From contig NZ_ATNM01000163.1 of NCBI RefSeq assembly GCF_000427295.1, positions 1 through 43,773 on the forward strand: a stretch of DNA of 43,773 nucleotides. The letters are read 5' to 3'. Positions 9,873 to 18,864 of the stretch are shown piece by piece. Numbering within the stretch: the first letter of the stretch is position 1; every line of letters begins with the position of its first letter. Made by a program: the position numbers and the translations under genes. This DNA comes from Cyclobacterium qasimii M12-11B (GTDB taxonomy: Bacteria; Bacteroidota; Bacteroidia; Cytophagales; Cyclobacteriaceae). The notes below the pieces were generated by a model that saw nothing but the letters and a program-made list of their open reading frames with translations, searched no databases and had not been told where the DNA came from.

Positions 9873-11569
9873 CTTTCAAAGGTATTTCTACTTCCACTTC
9901 TGTGCCATTTACATCAGAATTAATACTAAGGTACCCATTAAAAATCTCTATTCGCTCCCTAATGTTTCTCAAGCCTGCCCCATATTGTATACTACTTAGG
10001 TCAAAGCCAGTACCATTGTCCAGGTAATACAAAGAGAGCTTATCACTAAATTCTGTTAAAGAAATAGTTATTTTTTTGCACCAGAGTGCTTCAATGAATT
10101 GTTGATCAATTCCTGACAAACCCTAAAAATACAAATGTCCAGGTCTATGGTTAATTTACCAGCCTTGCCCTTGGTGGCATCCTCATAAACAATTTCAACC
10201 CCACTGGTTTTTTCATTCTATCAATAAAACTTTCCAGTGCCTTCCCCACTCCAAAATCAACCAAAACGGAAGGCATTAAATTATAGGTCATCCTACGGAT
10301 TTCATCAATGGTACCATCCACTACAACATTAATCCTTTTTTTATCTGGAGAGGATAATTCTGAGGTATGTACCATTAGCTTTAAGCTGGTAAGCAATGGC
10401 CCAACACCGTCATGTAAATCTTTGGATAATCGTTTCCGTTCATTCTCTTGCCCTTCAATCAATGACTTTTTGGCCATCAAACGGCTTAAATTTTCAGCAT
10501 TCTCATATTCCATCAATTTTTTTTGCATGACAATCAATGATTTACCAAGTAGATCCCCTTCTCCTGACAAATGGTATTTCGCCTTCATATTCATATTTCC
10601 AATCTCCGAAGAAAAATTAATGGCTTCTCGGATTGATTTTTGTAATTTTTCTAAGGCCACAAACATCTCCTTGATTTCCTTGGTCTGGTAATTATTAACA
10701 ATTGTAAAATCATAATTTCCTCTTGTCATGAAGTTGAGGAAAAGCCTCATATTTAACAATGGCTTTGACAAAACAACAGTAATCAAAAAAGAAAATGTTA
10801 AAGCAAAAAGCAACACCAGAAAGGAAATCAATATGAGTTTATTTCTCATATTTAAAAGCGGAGCTGTTACTTCCACTACATCAATTTCGGATAAAATCGC
10901 CCAGTTTAGATTGGCAATATCCAGTTTATGGTAGGAACTATATACAGGTATTCCTCGATAATCATTAATGATTCCAAATCCATCAATTCCCAGTAAAGCA
11001 TGTTTTGCACCAATTGTTGAGGCTTTAATTTGACCAGGAGGCTGTTCAGGGAAAAATCTTGATTCGGACCTCATGCGATAGTCATTCCCAACCAGGTAGG
11101 TTTCTCCGCTTTGTCCCATACCTGTACGCTCCATAAGTATGTCTTGAATTAAATCATTATTTATGCATTCAATCTGTCGGACTCGATTTGCTATTTTATT
11201 AACCATTGCCAACTTCACCTTTCCTTTTCTGGCACAAGAGGTAATATCAATTATACTTTCACCATTAGGCATCAATTTTAATCTGTTTTGCAAACATGTG
11301 ATATCAACCTCTTCAGCAATTACAGCATAGGGATTTATCGTTGAGTCGGATTCCAATTTAATATTAGCATTGTGAAAATTTTCCAATTCGGCATTCAAAA
11401 AAGCCTCAAGTTGAATGCGTTTCAATTTTTTAATGGAAGAGAGTTGTAGTAGTACCCTTTCATCAAGTGCATATTTAAATTCTTTGTAGGAAAAAATGGA
11501 AAGGGTCACCACTACTAAAAACACCAAAGAATTGATTAACAATATTATCCAGGACCTTAAACTCTTCAT
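9865..11569 (-). pseudogene. Cache-domain sensor histidine kinase (HisKA_3), broken by two frameshifts
   Basis: The first frame (11569-10151, 472 codons) gives TM1 (about 7-27), an extracytoplasmic Cache-like sensor with GETYLVGNDYRMRSES (155-170), TM2 (about 245-268), a HAMP-like linker and the HisKA_3 dimerisation domain with phospho-acceptor H386 in LSKDLHDGVGPLL. The ATPase domain continues in other frames: VEIVYEDATKGKAGKL and the N box QELINNSLKHSGA in the middle frame, then DNGTGFD and GAGLRNIRERI in the frame ending at 9865. One missing base at 10199-10213 (C4 or T6 on plus) and one at the T7 run 10071-10077 explain both shifts. Restored length is 568 residues. It pairs with the downstream response regulator. 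Confidence 0.88.
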
Positions 11570-11762
11570 CTATACTTAATAAAATTTACCTTTGGTTCGA
11601 AATATACGACTGCCATTTTATTACTTAATGAATTCCCATTAAAATTAATCAATCGCTGCTGCTTTCAGCTTCATCGTAACCGTATAAAATCTATCGTGTT
11701 GAATAGAATTTAAACCTTATAAAAGCAAAATATAGAAAGCCACGATTTTCAAACCGTAAGCC

Positions 11763-12920
11763 TTATTGCAGTTTTCCTTTTAACGCAGTTACAGGGTTCA
11801 TATTTGCGATTTTATGAGCAGGAACAAAACTAACAATGGTAGCAGAAATTATTACAACCAAGGCAGAAGAAATCAAAAGCTCAGGACTAAAAGAAGGGTA
11901 AATTCTATCTCCCAATCCTATTCCCATGTCTGCAGTGACGGAGCCAAAGGAAATCCCTTTATCTGCTAAATACCAAAATAAGGGTACACCGATAATCGCT
12001 CCAACCAGCATAGAGAAAAGGCTGTACATGCTGCCTTCGATGGTAAACAGCCCTGTGACCTGCGTCCTGGTCATTCCCAGAGCGATATAGGTGCCAATCT
12101 CTTTCTGTCTACGAAAAACAGACAAAACCTGGGTATCAAAAATGGCCAACAGTGCAATGGCCAATAACATGAAATAGACTATACGAGCACTTGCTCTTTC
12201 TACTTCAATGATATCGTTAATGTTTTTGAGTAATTTATCCTGACTTATATATTTCCAATCCTCAAATTCAGTGTCTTTGAACTGTGTGTCAGCAATCAAA
12301 ATGGTAGCTTCATTTTTCAGCCCTGTAATTCTCCATAAATCCTCTAAAGTCATCCAAATCTGGCCTTGGTCTACAGTGCTTATTGTGGTATTGAAAATAG
12401 TTGCCACCACCACGTTTGTAGCATCGAAAGTACCGTTTTTGTCTCTCCAGCGAAGGGTGATCTCATCACCAATCGATAGGTTGGCTGCATTTGCCATCCT
12501 TTTACCTATGGCCACAGGAATGGCCCCCAGGTGCTTACCCAAATTGCCTATGGGGATCTTTAGTGCCCTCTGGTTTTTTGGAAGTCCTTTTAAGGTGATA
12601 GATAGCATTCTGCCATTGGGGTAAATGGATGCCTGTCTAATCAAAAGTGGAGTTAACCCTTTGGTTTCTTTTACATTGAATTTACCATGAGCATCCTGAA
12701 GCGTAAAAGGATTGTAAGGCTCATAAAACTTATGATGAAACTGTCCATAACCGAATTCCCAATTGATGGCATCTCTTTTTGCTTGTTGATTCCAGCCATC
12801 CAGAAGACCGTTGTAAAAAATGATAACCAGAAAGGTAAAGGTTAAAATCCCAACGTTCAGCCAGGTTCTTAATCCAGCTCCAATGAGGTTTCTATACGCA
12901 AGTTGGAAGGAAAGCTTCAT
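11763..12920 (-). CDS. FtsX/LolC-type ABC transporter permease (permease A)
   Basis: The protein has 385 residues. TM1 lies at about 20-40, then a large periplasmic MacB_PCD-like domain (about 41-245), then three C-terminal TMs of an FtsX domain. The coupling region IFDTQVLSVFRRQKEIGTY precedes the EGSMYS segment. It is clearly a paralogue of permease C (15015-16172): same length, more than half identical by eye, and sharing NLIGAGLRTWLNVGIL and TIVSFxPAxKIAxMNPVxALKGKLQ. It is the last gene of the TetR-led operon, 25 bases after the LolA-like gene. It probably joins the single ATPase at 16169-16876; whether it replaces permease C or works elsewhere is unknown. Confidence 0.9.
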   Translation of the reverse strand: MKLSFQLAYRNLIGAGLRTWLNVGILTFTFLVIIFYNGLLDGWNQQAKRDAINWEFGYGQFHHKFYEPYNPFTLQDAHGKFNVKETKGLTPLLIRQASIYPNGRMLSITLKGLPKNQRALKIPIGNLGKHLGAIPVAIGKRMANAANLSIGDEITLRWRDKNGTFDATNVVVATIFNTTISTVDQGQIWMTLEDLWRITGLKNEATILIADTQFKDTEFEDWKYISQDKLLKNINDIIEVERASARIVYFMLLAIALLAIFDTQVLSVFRRQKEIGTYIALGMTRTQVTGLFTIEGSMYSLFSMLVGAIIGVPLFWYLADKGISFGSVTADMGIGLGDRIYPSFSPELLISSALVVIISATIVSFVPAHKIANMNPVTALKGKLQ

Positions 12921-12945
12921 AGTACTTGAACATTGAGAAAATCCA

Positions 12946-13683
12946 TCATTTTTTTAATGAAGCCTTAGTGAAAATATAATCTGGTATGGTAGGGTTAAAC
13001 TGCACCTTTTTGAGAATGAAATCTGTACCTTCTCCCCCTTTTAAAACATCCTTAAAATTAATTTTTTTTGGATACCAGCGACCTTCAATTTGCTCGATTT
13101 CAGACATTACTGTTCTTTTCAATAATTGCCCGCTTTTGGCGAACAACTCTTCCTGAAGGGGAATGTACCGCTCTTGATCTATCCATATCATTCGCTTGTA
13201 GTAACTTACATCCTCTACAGAAGCAATCAATTCTAAAATCCACACCTTTCTCCCAGACAGGGTTTCTTCTCCTTGAACTTTTCCTTCATATATTTCTGAG
13301 AGTTTTCGATCTTCCATCATGTCTTCATAGGACAAATCTGAGCCCATAACTGATTGCCGTAACATATGCCCTGAGAGTTGAATAGTACGGTCTGTAGAGG
13401 GAGAATAGATCCACAAGCGATCACCTAGTTTCAGCATTTTAGTACCTCTTTCTCTTTCTGGATAGAGGTACTCGGTAAAGGATTTTTGATTGCCCTCGGT
13501 ATAGGATTTTGAACCGATGGTTTGAACATTTCTTTTGCCTCTGATAACCATCTCAGATTCCGTGATCTCTGTTTTCGATACCATGTTTTTGTCCACCCTT
13601 TCCAGGATGGTCTTGGCATCCTGGGCCTTGACCTGAAAGGTCCAAATAGGCAAAAGACAAGCTATAATCAATTGATTTTTCAT
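12946..13683 (-). CDS. LolA-like outer-membrane lipoprotein-sorting protein
   Basis: The protein has 245 residues. A signal peptide (1-20, ending QVKAQ) is followed by a single LolA-like half-barrel domain of the COG2834/PF17131 type. Family features are the SEMVIRGKRN strand, TEYLYPERERGTKMLKLGDR, then LWIYSPSTDRTIQLSGHMLRQS, the SDLSYEDMMED segment and the C-terminal GRWYPKKINFKD. Such proteins bind an acyl chain or lipid in a hydrophobic cavity and ferry it across the periplasm. It lies between two FtsX permeases (60 bases after permease B, 25 before permease A), so it is the natural acceptor for the ABC complex. Its cargo (lipoprotein or free lipid) cannot be read from the sequence. Confidence 0.88.
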   Translation of the reverse strand: MKNQLIIACLLPIWTFQVKAQDAKTILERVDKNMVSKTEITESEMVIRGKRNVQTIGSKSYTEGNQKSFTEYLYPERERGTKMLKLGDRLWIYSPSTDRTIQLSGHMLRQSVMGSDLSYEDMMEDRKLSEIYEGKVQGEETLSGRKVWILELIASVEDVSYYKRMIWIDQERYIPLQEELFAKSGQLLKRTVMSEIEQIEGRWYPKKINFKDVLKGGEGTDFILKKVQFNPTIPDYIFTKASLKK

Positions 13684-13743
13684 GATTGTATTTTTTTATT
13701 GTATCGGATATCTAATTTCGACAGGAAATTCGGACCAGATAAT

Positions 13744-15018
13744 TTAAACTTCTAACTCCTTAAATAAACTGGCTGTTTCCCTTTTGTAAATACCAATTCC
13801 TGAGAGCATATTGCCAAAAACCATTGCAAAAACGCCAGGGATAAAGCCTATATAGTAGAGGTCAGGAGTTACTTTAGCTCGCATTACTGTAGGCATCATC
13901 ATGGCTGAATTGTCTACCATGCCTTCTATATTAATACCATAGTTTTGTAAATAAAATGCTCCAATTAGTCCTAAACTTGTCCCTACCAAGGAGCCTATAA
14001 TGCCTATTAAGGTAGCTTCCAAAACCAAGGAGCGGTAAATGCTACCTTTGGACTCTCCTAGTGCCAGGCGAATACCAAATTCCTGGTACCGCCTTAGTCC
14101 TCCAATCAGACCAGTATTCCATAGCACCACCGACATGGCCCCCACAAAGATGATCACAAAAATGGCTGACATATTATTAGCATAATCCAGAAGATCCCCC
14201 AGGTTATTCTGTGCACGAAGTGTAAACATTTCCGGAGCATATTCGTCAGGGTTGTTTTCGAATCTTTTATTAAAGGCTGTTTCTAAAGCTATGGCAGCCT
14301 TATCGTCGTAGACCCCATTATTGTAAAAGCCAAGTATTTCGCCTGTTCCATCTTCCATGTCCAACATTTCCTGAGCTGCAGTAATATCCAAAAGTATTGC
14401 ACCTCTATCCATTGCTGCAACACCAAAACGAATGGTCCCACTTATTATAAAGTTTTGAAAAGTCATACTTCCATTCATTGTAGTACCAAAGTAGGTCACT
14501 TCATCTCCTATTTTAAGATTCAGTTTGTTTGCAAATTCATCTCCAATAAGTGCTTCTTTGGCATTTTTAGGGAGATTTCCAGACACGATCGAATTGGAAA
14601 TATTCATTCGCTCCACTTCACCGCTTGATGCATCTAAAAGGTTAATGGCTATTCCGGCAGCTGGTCCCTGACCTTTGGATTCCCCATTGCCATCTGGAGC
14701 ATCCAGAAGTCCCCCAAATCGAATTCTTTTGACCCATTGTAGATCAGGATAATTTACCTGAAGATTGGCCACCAGGCTGTCTACACCTAGTAAAGCCAGG
14801 TCATTAGGAAGTTGGTCTTTATTGTCTGCATAAGCCCGAGACATGATTTTAACATGCCCCGTTTCAAATTTCGCATTCTGATCGACCATGTCCGTCATGG
14901 CCCCACTAAGAAAACCACTTAAAACTATCGTAAGAGATACCCCAAGAGAGATAACAATGATGGGGAGCATGCTCCTGCTTTTGTCCCTGATAATTCCTTT
15001 AAATAAAAATTTTATCAT
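13744..15018 (-). CDS. FtsX/LolE-type ABC transporter permease (permease B)
   Basis: The protein has 424 residues. It has an N-terminal TM (about 15-38), a long periplasmic MacB_PCD-like domain (about 40-285) and three C-terminal TMs with the FtsX-type coupling sequence LIGGLRRYQEFGIRLALGES. It is more divergent and longer than permeases A and C, as expected for the second half of a LolC/LolE-like heterodimer. Its ATG overlaps the permease C stop by four bases (15015-15018), which suggests that B and C are made in equal amounts and pair. It lies upstream of the LolA-like carrier. Confidence 0.9.
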   Translation of the reverse strand: MIKFLFKGIIRDKSRSMLPIIVISLGVSLTIVLSGFLSGAMTDMVDQNAKFETGHVKIMSRAYADNKDQLPNDLALLGVDSLVANLQVNYPDLQWVKRIRFGGLLDAPDGNGESKGQGPAAGIAINLLDASSGEVERMNISNSIVSGNLPKNAKEALIGDEFANKLNLKIGDEVTYFGTTMNGSMTFQNFIISGTIRFGVAAMDRGAILLDITAAQEMLDMEDGTGEILGFYNNGVYDDKAAIALETAFNKRFENNPDEYAPEMFTLRAQNNLGDLLDYANNMSAIFVIIFVGAMSVVLWNTGLIGGLRRYQEFGIRLALGESKGSIYRSLVLEATLIGIIGSLVGTSLGLIGAFYLQNYGINIEGMVDNSAMMMPTVMRAKVTPDLYYIGFIPGVFAMVFGNMLSGIGIYKRETASLFKELEV

Positions 15019-16172
15019 TGTAACTTTCCTTTTAATGCCTCAACTGGGTTCATATAAGCTATTTTTTTGGCTGGCAAAAAGCTGACAATTGTTGCTGAGA
15101 CAATCACCAATACCATGGTACCCAAAATAAGTTGTACTCCGAAGACAGGGAATATCCTTGAAGCCATGGTTACTCCCATGTCTTGTGTCACATCAGGAAA
15201 AGAAATTCCATTCATGGCCAAATAGGTGAATATAGGTATTCCAACAAGGCCTCCTACCAGCATGGCCAAGAAACTATACATACTTCCTTCCATTGTAAAC
15301 AAAACAACTACCTGACCTGGCGTCATTCCCATAGCCACATAAGTTCCTATTTCTTTTTGCCTGCGAAAAACGGACAACACCTGGGTATCAAAAATGGCCA
15401 ATAAAGCGATGGCCAATAACATCAAGTACATGACGGATCCGGAAATCTTTTTTGAGGCAATAATATCGTTAATGTTTTGTAGCAGTGTTTCCTGGCTAAC
15501 AAAAGTCCACCCACTTATTTTTTCGTGAGAGTATCCTTCATTTGCGACGAGATAAGTGGCCTCTTCCTTAAGGCCTGTCATGGTCTGGAGCTGCTCAAGG
15601 CTTATCCAGATTTGGCTAGCGTCAATATTGCCTACATTTGAGTCGAAAATTTTGACAATGGTGATGTTCATTGCATCAAATGTTCCATTTTTATCTCTCC
15701 AACGTAATAGCACTTCCTCCCCTTCTTTTAATTTGGCCGCATCTGCCATGCGCTTTCCTATGATTGCCGGGATGGTCTCCTTTTCCGAGGTAAGAAATGA
15801 AGTAGGAAGTTTTAACTGGCTTTGATCCACTGGTATTCCTTTTAAGGCAATTGAAATCATCCTGCCATGTGGGTAGATGGATGCTTGTCGGATCAAAATA
15901 GGGGTCAACATGGGGAATTCCTCTGACTTGTACGCCTTATGGGCATCCTGAATGGAAAAGGGATCAAAGGGATCGTAATTGTCCGTCCTCAATTCTCCAT
16001 ATCCTATTTCCCAATTGATGGTATCCAGTCTGGCTTGTTGATTCCACCCATCCAGCAAGCCATTATAGAAGATGATGAGAATAAAAGCAAAGGCCAGAAT
16101 ACCGACATTCAGCCAAGTTCTCAATCCAGCACCTATAAGGTTTTTGTAGGCTAGTATAAAGGCCAATTTCAT
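15015..16172 (-). CDS. FtsX/LolC-type ABC transporter permease (permease C)
   Basis: The protein has 385 residues with the layout of permease A: TM1 at about 20-40, a periplasmic domain to about 245, three C-terminal TMs, and the near-identical segments LLAIALLAIFDTQVLSVFRR and RQKEIGTYVAMGMT. It overlaps both neighbours by four bases (the ATPase stop at 16169-16172, permease B start at 15015-15018), so ATPase, C and B form a tightly coupled unit. Permeases of this class do not pass substrate through a channel; they use ATP-driven conformational change to extract or push lipids or lipoproteins at the periplasmic side. The substrate is unknown. Confidence 0.91.
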   Translation of the reverse strand: MKLAFILAYKNLIGAGLRTWLNVGILAFAFILIIFYNGLLDGWNQQARLDTINWEIGYGELRTDNYDPFDPFSIQDAHKAYKSEEFPMLTPILIRQASIYPHGRMISIALKGIPVDQSQLKLPTSFLTSEKETIPAIIGKRMADAAKLKEGEEVLLRWRDKNGTFDAMNITIVKIFDSNVGNIDASQIWISLEQLQTMTGLKEEATYLVANEGYSHEKISGWTFVSQETLLQNINDIIASKKISGSVMYLMLLAIALLAIFDTQVLSVFRRQKEIGTYVAMGMTPGQVVVLFTMEGSMYSFLAMLVGGLVGIPIFTYLAMNGISFPDVTQDMGVTMASRIFPVFGVQLILGTMVLVIVSATIVSFLPAKKIAYMNPVEALKGKLQ

Positions 16173-16876
16173 GCTTGTACTTGTTGGTCTTTATTCGCTA
16201 CATCAGAAACCACTTTTCCATCCTTCAAAGAAACGGTTCGGTCCAGGTAAGCCATGACTTTTTCATCATGGGTAGAAAACAAGAAGGTAGTACCTAATTC
16301 TTTATTTAAGGTTTTCATGGTTTTTAAAATGGCATGCGCATTGGCAGAGTCCAGGTTGGCGGTTGGTTCATCGGCCAACAATATCTTTGGACGTTTGACC
16401 ATGGCCCTTGCAATCGCTACCCTTTGGCCTTCTCCGCCAGATAATTTGTCGGGCCTTTTATTTGCCATACTTTCCAAACCTACCCATTCCAATGCTTCCA
16501 TTACAGCCTTCTTTCTTTCCTCTTTTGGAACGTCCTGAAGTAGTAAAGCGAATTCTACATTTTCAAATACCGTATAAACTGGGAGCAGATTGAAAACCTG
16601 AAATATAAAGCCAATATGCAGATTTCTTAATTTAGCAGAATCCTTATGACTGAGTTTGGCGATGTCTCTCCCCATAACCATTGCCTCACCTTCCGTAGGG
16701 CTGTCCAAAGATCCAATGATATTTAACAGCGTGGTTTTGCCAGAACCACTTGGCCCTACAAATCCCGCAAATTCACCAGCATTAAAGGACAAGGAAACAT
16801 CATTCAAGGCAGTGAAATAACCATCCCCTACTTCAAATTTCTTGGTAACATGTGACAGTGAAATTATTTTCTCCAT
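16169..16876 (-). CDS. LolD/MacB-type ABC transporter ATPase
   Basis: The protein has 235 residues. Walker A GPSGSGKTT (41-49), Q loop in FIFQVFNLLPVYTVFENVEF, signature LSGGEGQR (145-152), Walker B ILLADEP (165-171) and the switch histidine in FSTHDEKV are all intact. The sequence type is that of LolD/MacB/FtsE ATPases that serve FtsX-like permeases. It is the only ATPase in a cluster with three permeases. It starts 10 bases after the barrel gene and overlaps permease C by four bases. Confidence 0.95.
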   Translation of the reverse strand: MEKIISLSHVTKKFEVGDGYFTALNDVSLSFNAGEFAGFVGPSGSGKTTLLNIIGSLDSPTEGEAMVMGRDIAKLSHKDSAKLRNLHIGFIFQVFNLLPVYTVFENVEFALLLQDVPKEERKKAVMEALEWVGLESMANKRPDKLSGGEGQRVAIARAMVKRPKILLADEPTANLDSANAHAILKTMKTLNKELGTTFLFSTHDEKVMAYLDRTVSLKDGKVVSDVANKDQQVQA

Positions 16877-16886
16877 AGTGATTCTA

Positions 16887-18020
16887 TTAATGGTTATAGA
16901 CCAACATCAGCCTTAAACCCGGGCCTTTGAATTGGTTCACAAATTCGTTTTGTTGAATACCTTGTTGAATAGATTCCGGATTGTAATACCCCATTACGTA
17001 ACCCGTTAATTTTTTGAATTGATGAGAATAGTTTATAAAGAAGCTGGTGTTGTCAGTGTTCCAATCATAATACATGACAGTGGTAAGGTTATCAAAAAAG
17101 CTCAGCGGATACATTAGGGTAGCTGCAGTAACATGCAAGGCATTGTTTACGGCAAAATTCTCTTCGTCAAAATTAATTTGCATGTGTTCCAAAACAGCAT
17201 TTAGACCAGTGCCTACGGGGAAGGTATAATCAACCCCTATATTTAGTAAGGTTTGGTTGGTAAGGTTTCCCAAGTCCTTGTTTCTATGAACATAAACCGA
17301 TTCAAACCACAAGCCTACGCCTAAATCCCATTTCCCATCTAAGCCAAACCTGTTTTCAGGGATTTTGTCAAAAGCATTGACTTGACCGATTGTTATTGAA
17401 TTGGCGACGCGGTGATGATAGGAAAATGCCAATTCACCTTTGGGGACAGGGTTTTGAATTCTGCCACCGAATTCAGGAACAGCCTTATTGGTAGGAACCA
17501 CATCAAATCCCCTGGCCTTCTCATTGCCATAAAGTCCCCAAAGCCTAATGTTGGCATTGTTCAAAAAGGTGTACCGGCCCATAATGCCATAAACACCATT
17601 GGTCAGTTGAAGTGGATCTCTGGGATCTATCTGATTGAACCATTGTAAGGGTCGTAAAACTGCGGCAGAACCAAAGTCGATCTTTTGCAAACCTAGCCTA
17701 AGCTCAAATTGGCTGGAACTGTACCTTAGCCAAACCCGGTAAGGGTTGACACTAAAATTGGACTCAGTGGAATTGAAGTCAGAAAAAAGGACAGTACTGG
17801 AAATATTCGCTGAGGCTACTATGTCAATGTTTTTGACGGAATCAATTGAACTGTTAATCCTTAATTCAGGTATATAACGGGCACCGAAGAAAAAAGGAAG
17901 GTCGTTTTTTGGGCTATAACTGCTTACAATTGACGCCTGACCATGAAAAAGGTCCTTTTGAGCCATAGCTTCTTGAATGGAATAGCAACCTAAAAGCAAT
18001 ATGAACGCAATGGCTTTCAT
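16887..18020 (-). CDS. Outer-membrane beta-barrel (porin-like) protein
   Basis: The protein has 377 residues. A signal peptide (1-20, ending EAMAQ) is followed by continuous amphipathic beta-strands. The stretch QFELRLGLQKIDFGSAAVLR, then PLQWFNQIDPRDPLQLTNGV, resembles porin-like proteins of the DUF1302 type that accompany LolA-like genes and lipid exporters in some proteobacteria; that comparison is from memory. The protein ends in aromatic/hydrophobic GLRLMLVYNH, as expected for a barrel beta-signal. Its ATG overlaps the TetR stop by four bases, and the ATPase starts 10 bases after it, placing an outer-membrane component in the transport operon. Role as exit port or receptor is inference. 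Confidence 0.78.
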   Translation of the reverse strand: MKAIAFILLLGCYSIQEAMAQKDLFHGQASIVSSYSPKNDLPFFFGARYIPELRINSSIDSVKNIDIVASANISSTVLFSDFNSTESNFSVNPYRVWLRYSSSQFELRLGLQKIDFGSAAVLRPLQWFNQIDPRDPLQLTNGVYGIMGRYTFLNNANIRLWGLYGNEKARGFDVVPTNKAVPEFGGRIQNPVPKGELAFSYHHRVANSITIGQVNAFDKIPENRFGLDGKWDLGVGLWFESVYVHRNKDLGNLTNQTLLNIGVDYTFPVGTGLNAVLEHMQINFDEENFAVNNALHVTAATLMYPLSFFDNLTTVMYYDWNTDNTSFFINYSHQFKKLTGYVMGYYNPESIQQGIQQNEFVNQFKGPGLRLMLVYNH

Positions 18021-18604
18021 TTTAATTTTTCAGGAGATACGATGCCATAGAAAAAGAAATTTACCATTTCCATTATCAAATCCTCAGTGGTCTCATACAT
18101 GGCAATTAGCTTTTCATCTCTTAGTTTATTGTTGATGTCATTCATCATGTAAATTAAGAAAGGAAAATGAAGGTCTTTTCTGACCCATCCCTCCTTCTGA
18201 GCTACTTTCAGGTGTTCAATGAATTTATCCTGACCATTTTTATTCCCTTCTATTATAAGATCCTGTAATTCCTCCTCCTCATTGTTCATTATGTCATTGA
18301 TAAACTCCTGACTTATGCCACGTGAAAATTCATGCTCCAATAAAACCACTTCTTTCATTTTTTGAGGGAAGTCAATTTTCTTGGCCATAATGGTATCGTA
18401 TAATTGCTCACTGCTGCCAATTACATCCTTTAACACCATCACTGCAACTACTTTTTTATTGGCAAAACTTCTATAATAAGTCATTTTGCTTACTCCGGCT
18501 TTTTCGCATATTTCTTCTACAGTGACCCTATTGATCCCATATTTCCAGAAACATTCCTTTGCAGCTTTTAAAATGGCCAGTTGGCTTTTGGTTCTCTTTG
18601 TCAA
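18017..18604 (-). CDS. TetR/AcrR-family transcriptional regulator
   Basis: The protein has 195 residues. The N-terminal TetR helix-turn-helix (about 8-55) reads ILKAAKECFWKYGINRVTVE, EICEKAGVSKMTYYRSFANK. The remainder is an all-helical ligand-binding and dimer domain without recognisable pocket residues. It is the first gene of the transport operon and overlaps the barrel gene by ATGA, so the repressor and transporter are co-expressed. The inverted repeats just upstream (18606-18653) fit autoregulation, with the inducer perhaps being the exported lipid or an envelope-stress compound. Confidence 0.93.
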   Translation of the reverse strand: MTKRTKSQLAILKAAKECFWKYGINRVTVEEICEKAGVSKMTYYRSFANKKVVAVMVLKDVIGSSEQLYDTIMAKKIDFPQKMKEVVLLEHEFSRGISQEFINDIMNNEEEELQDLIIEGNKNGQDKFIEHLKVAQKEGWVRKDLHFPFLIYMMNDINNKLRDEKLIAMYETTEDLIMEMVNFFFYGIVSPEKLK

Positions 18605-18605
18605 A

Positions 18606-18661
18606 ATATATGTTACTTATTTTTATCTAATATACGTTATTAGTAACATATATCAAATTTA
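18606..18661 (-). promoter_or_regulatory. TetR operator and -7 box of the Lol-like operon
   Basis: ATATATGTTACT (18606-18617) is the exact inverted repeat of 18642-18653. A second near-palindrome lies inside it: TATACGTTA (18631-18639) against TAACATATA (18644-18652), 8 of 9 paired. The minus strand reads TAAATTTG at 18661-18654, a match to the Bacteroidota -7 consensus, so the start site would fall at about 18648, inside the repeats. A repressor bound there would block initiation. No -33 element was recognised. Confidence 0.6.
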
Positions 18662-18843
18662 GTAACAAATAAAACGAAATGGAATATGGATATTATTAAA
18701 TCCATTCCTGATGTAGAAGGAAGGTGGTGTAGTACGCCAGAAGGATGGAATAATAGGACATTGATACGTTGAGATTTTGTCATTATTGTTGCAGAAAAAA
18801 AAGCAACAATACCGCCAAAATCATGGTATACACGTTATTTTTA

Positions 18844-18864
18844 CCACGGGCTAGACACCCGTGG
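18844..18864. repeat. REP-like palindrome
   Basis: CCACGGG (18844-18850) pairs with CCCGTGG (18858-18864) around a 7-base loop and is followed by CTACAAAGGTTTCACTCC. The right arm CACCCGTGG is identical to 331-339 in the hairpin at the left end of the window. Short hairpins of this kind are dispersed between genes in many Bacteroidota; membership in a named family was not established. Confidence 0.45.

Noticed and set aside
10200-10216. Programmed ribosomal frameshifting in the first sensor kinase
   Set aside because: There is no slippery heptamer followed by a visible pseudoknot, two separate shifts would be needed, and the same defect type occurs in four unrelated genes.
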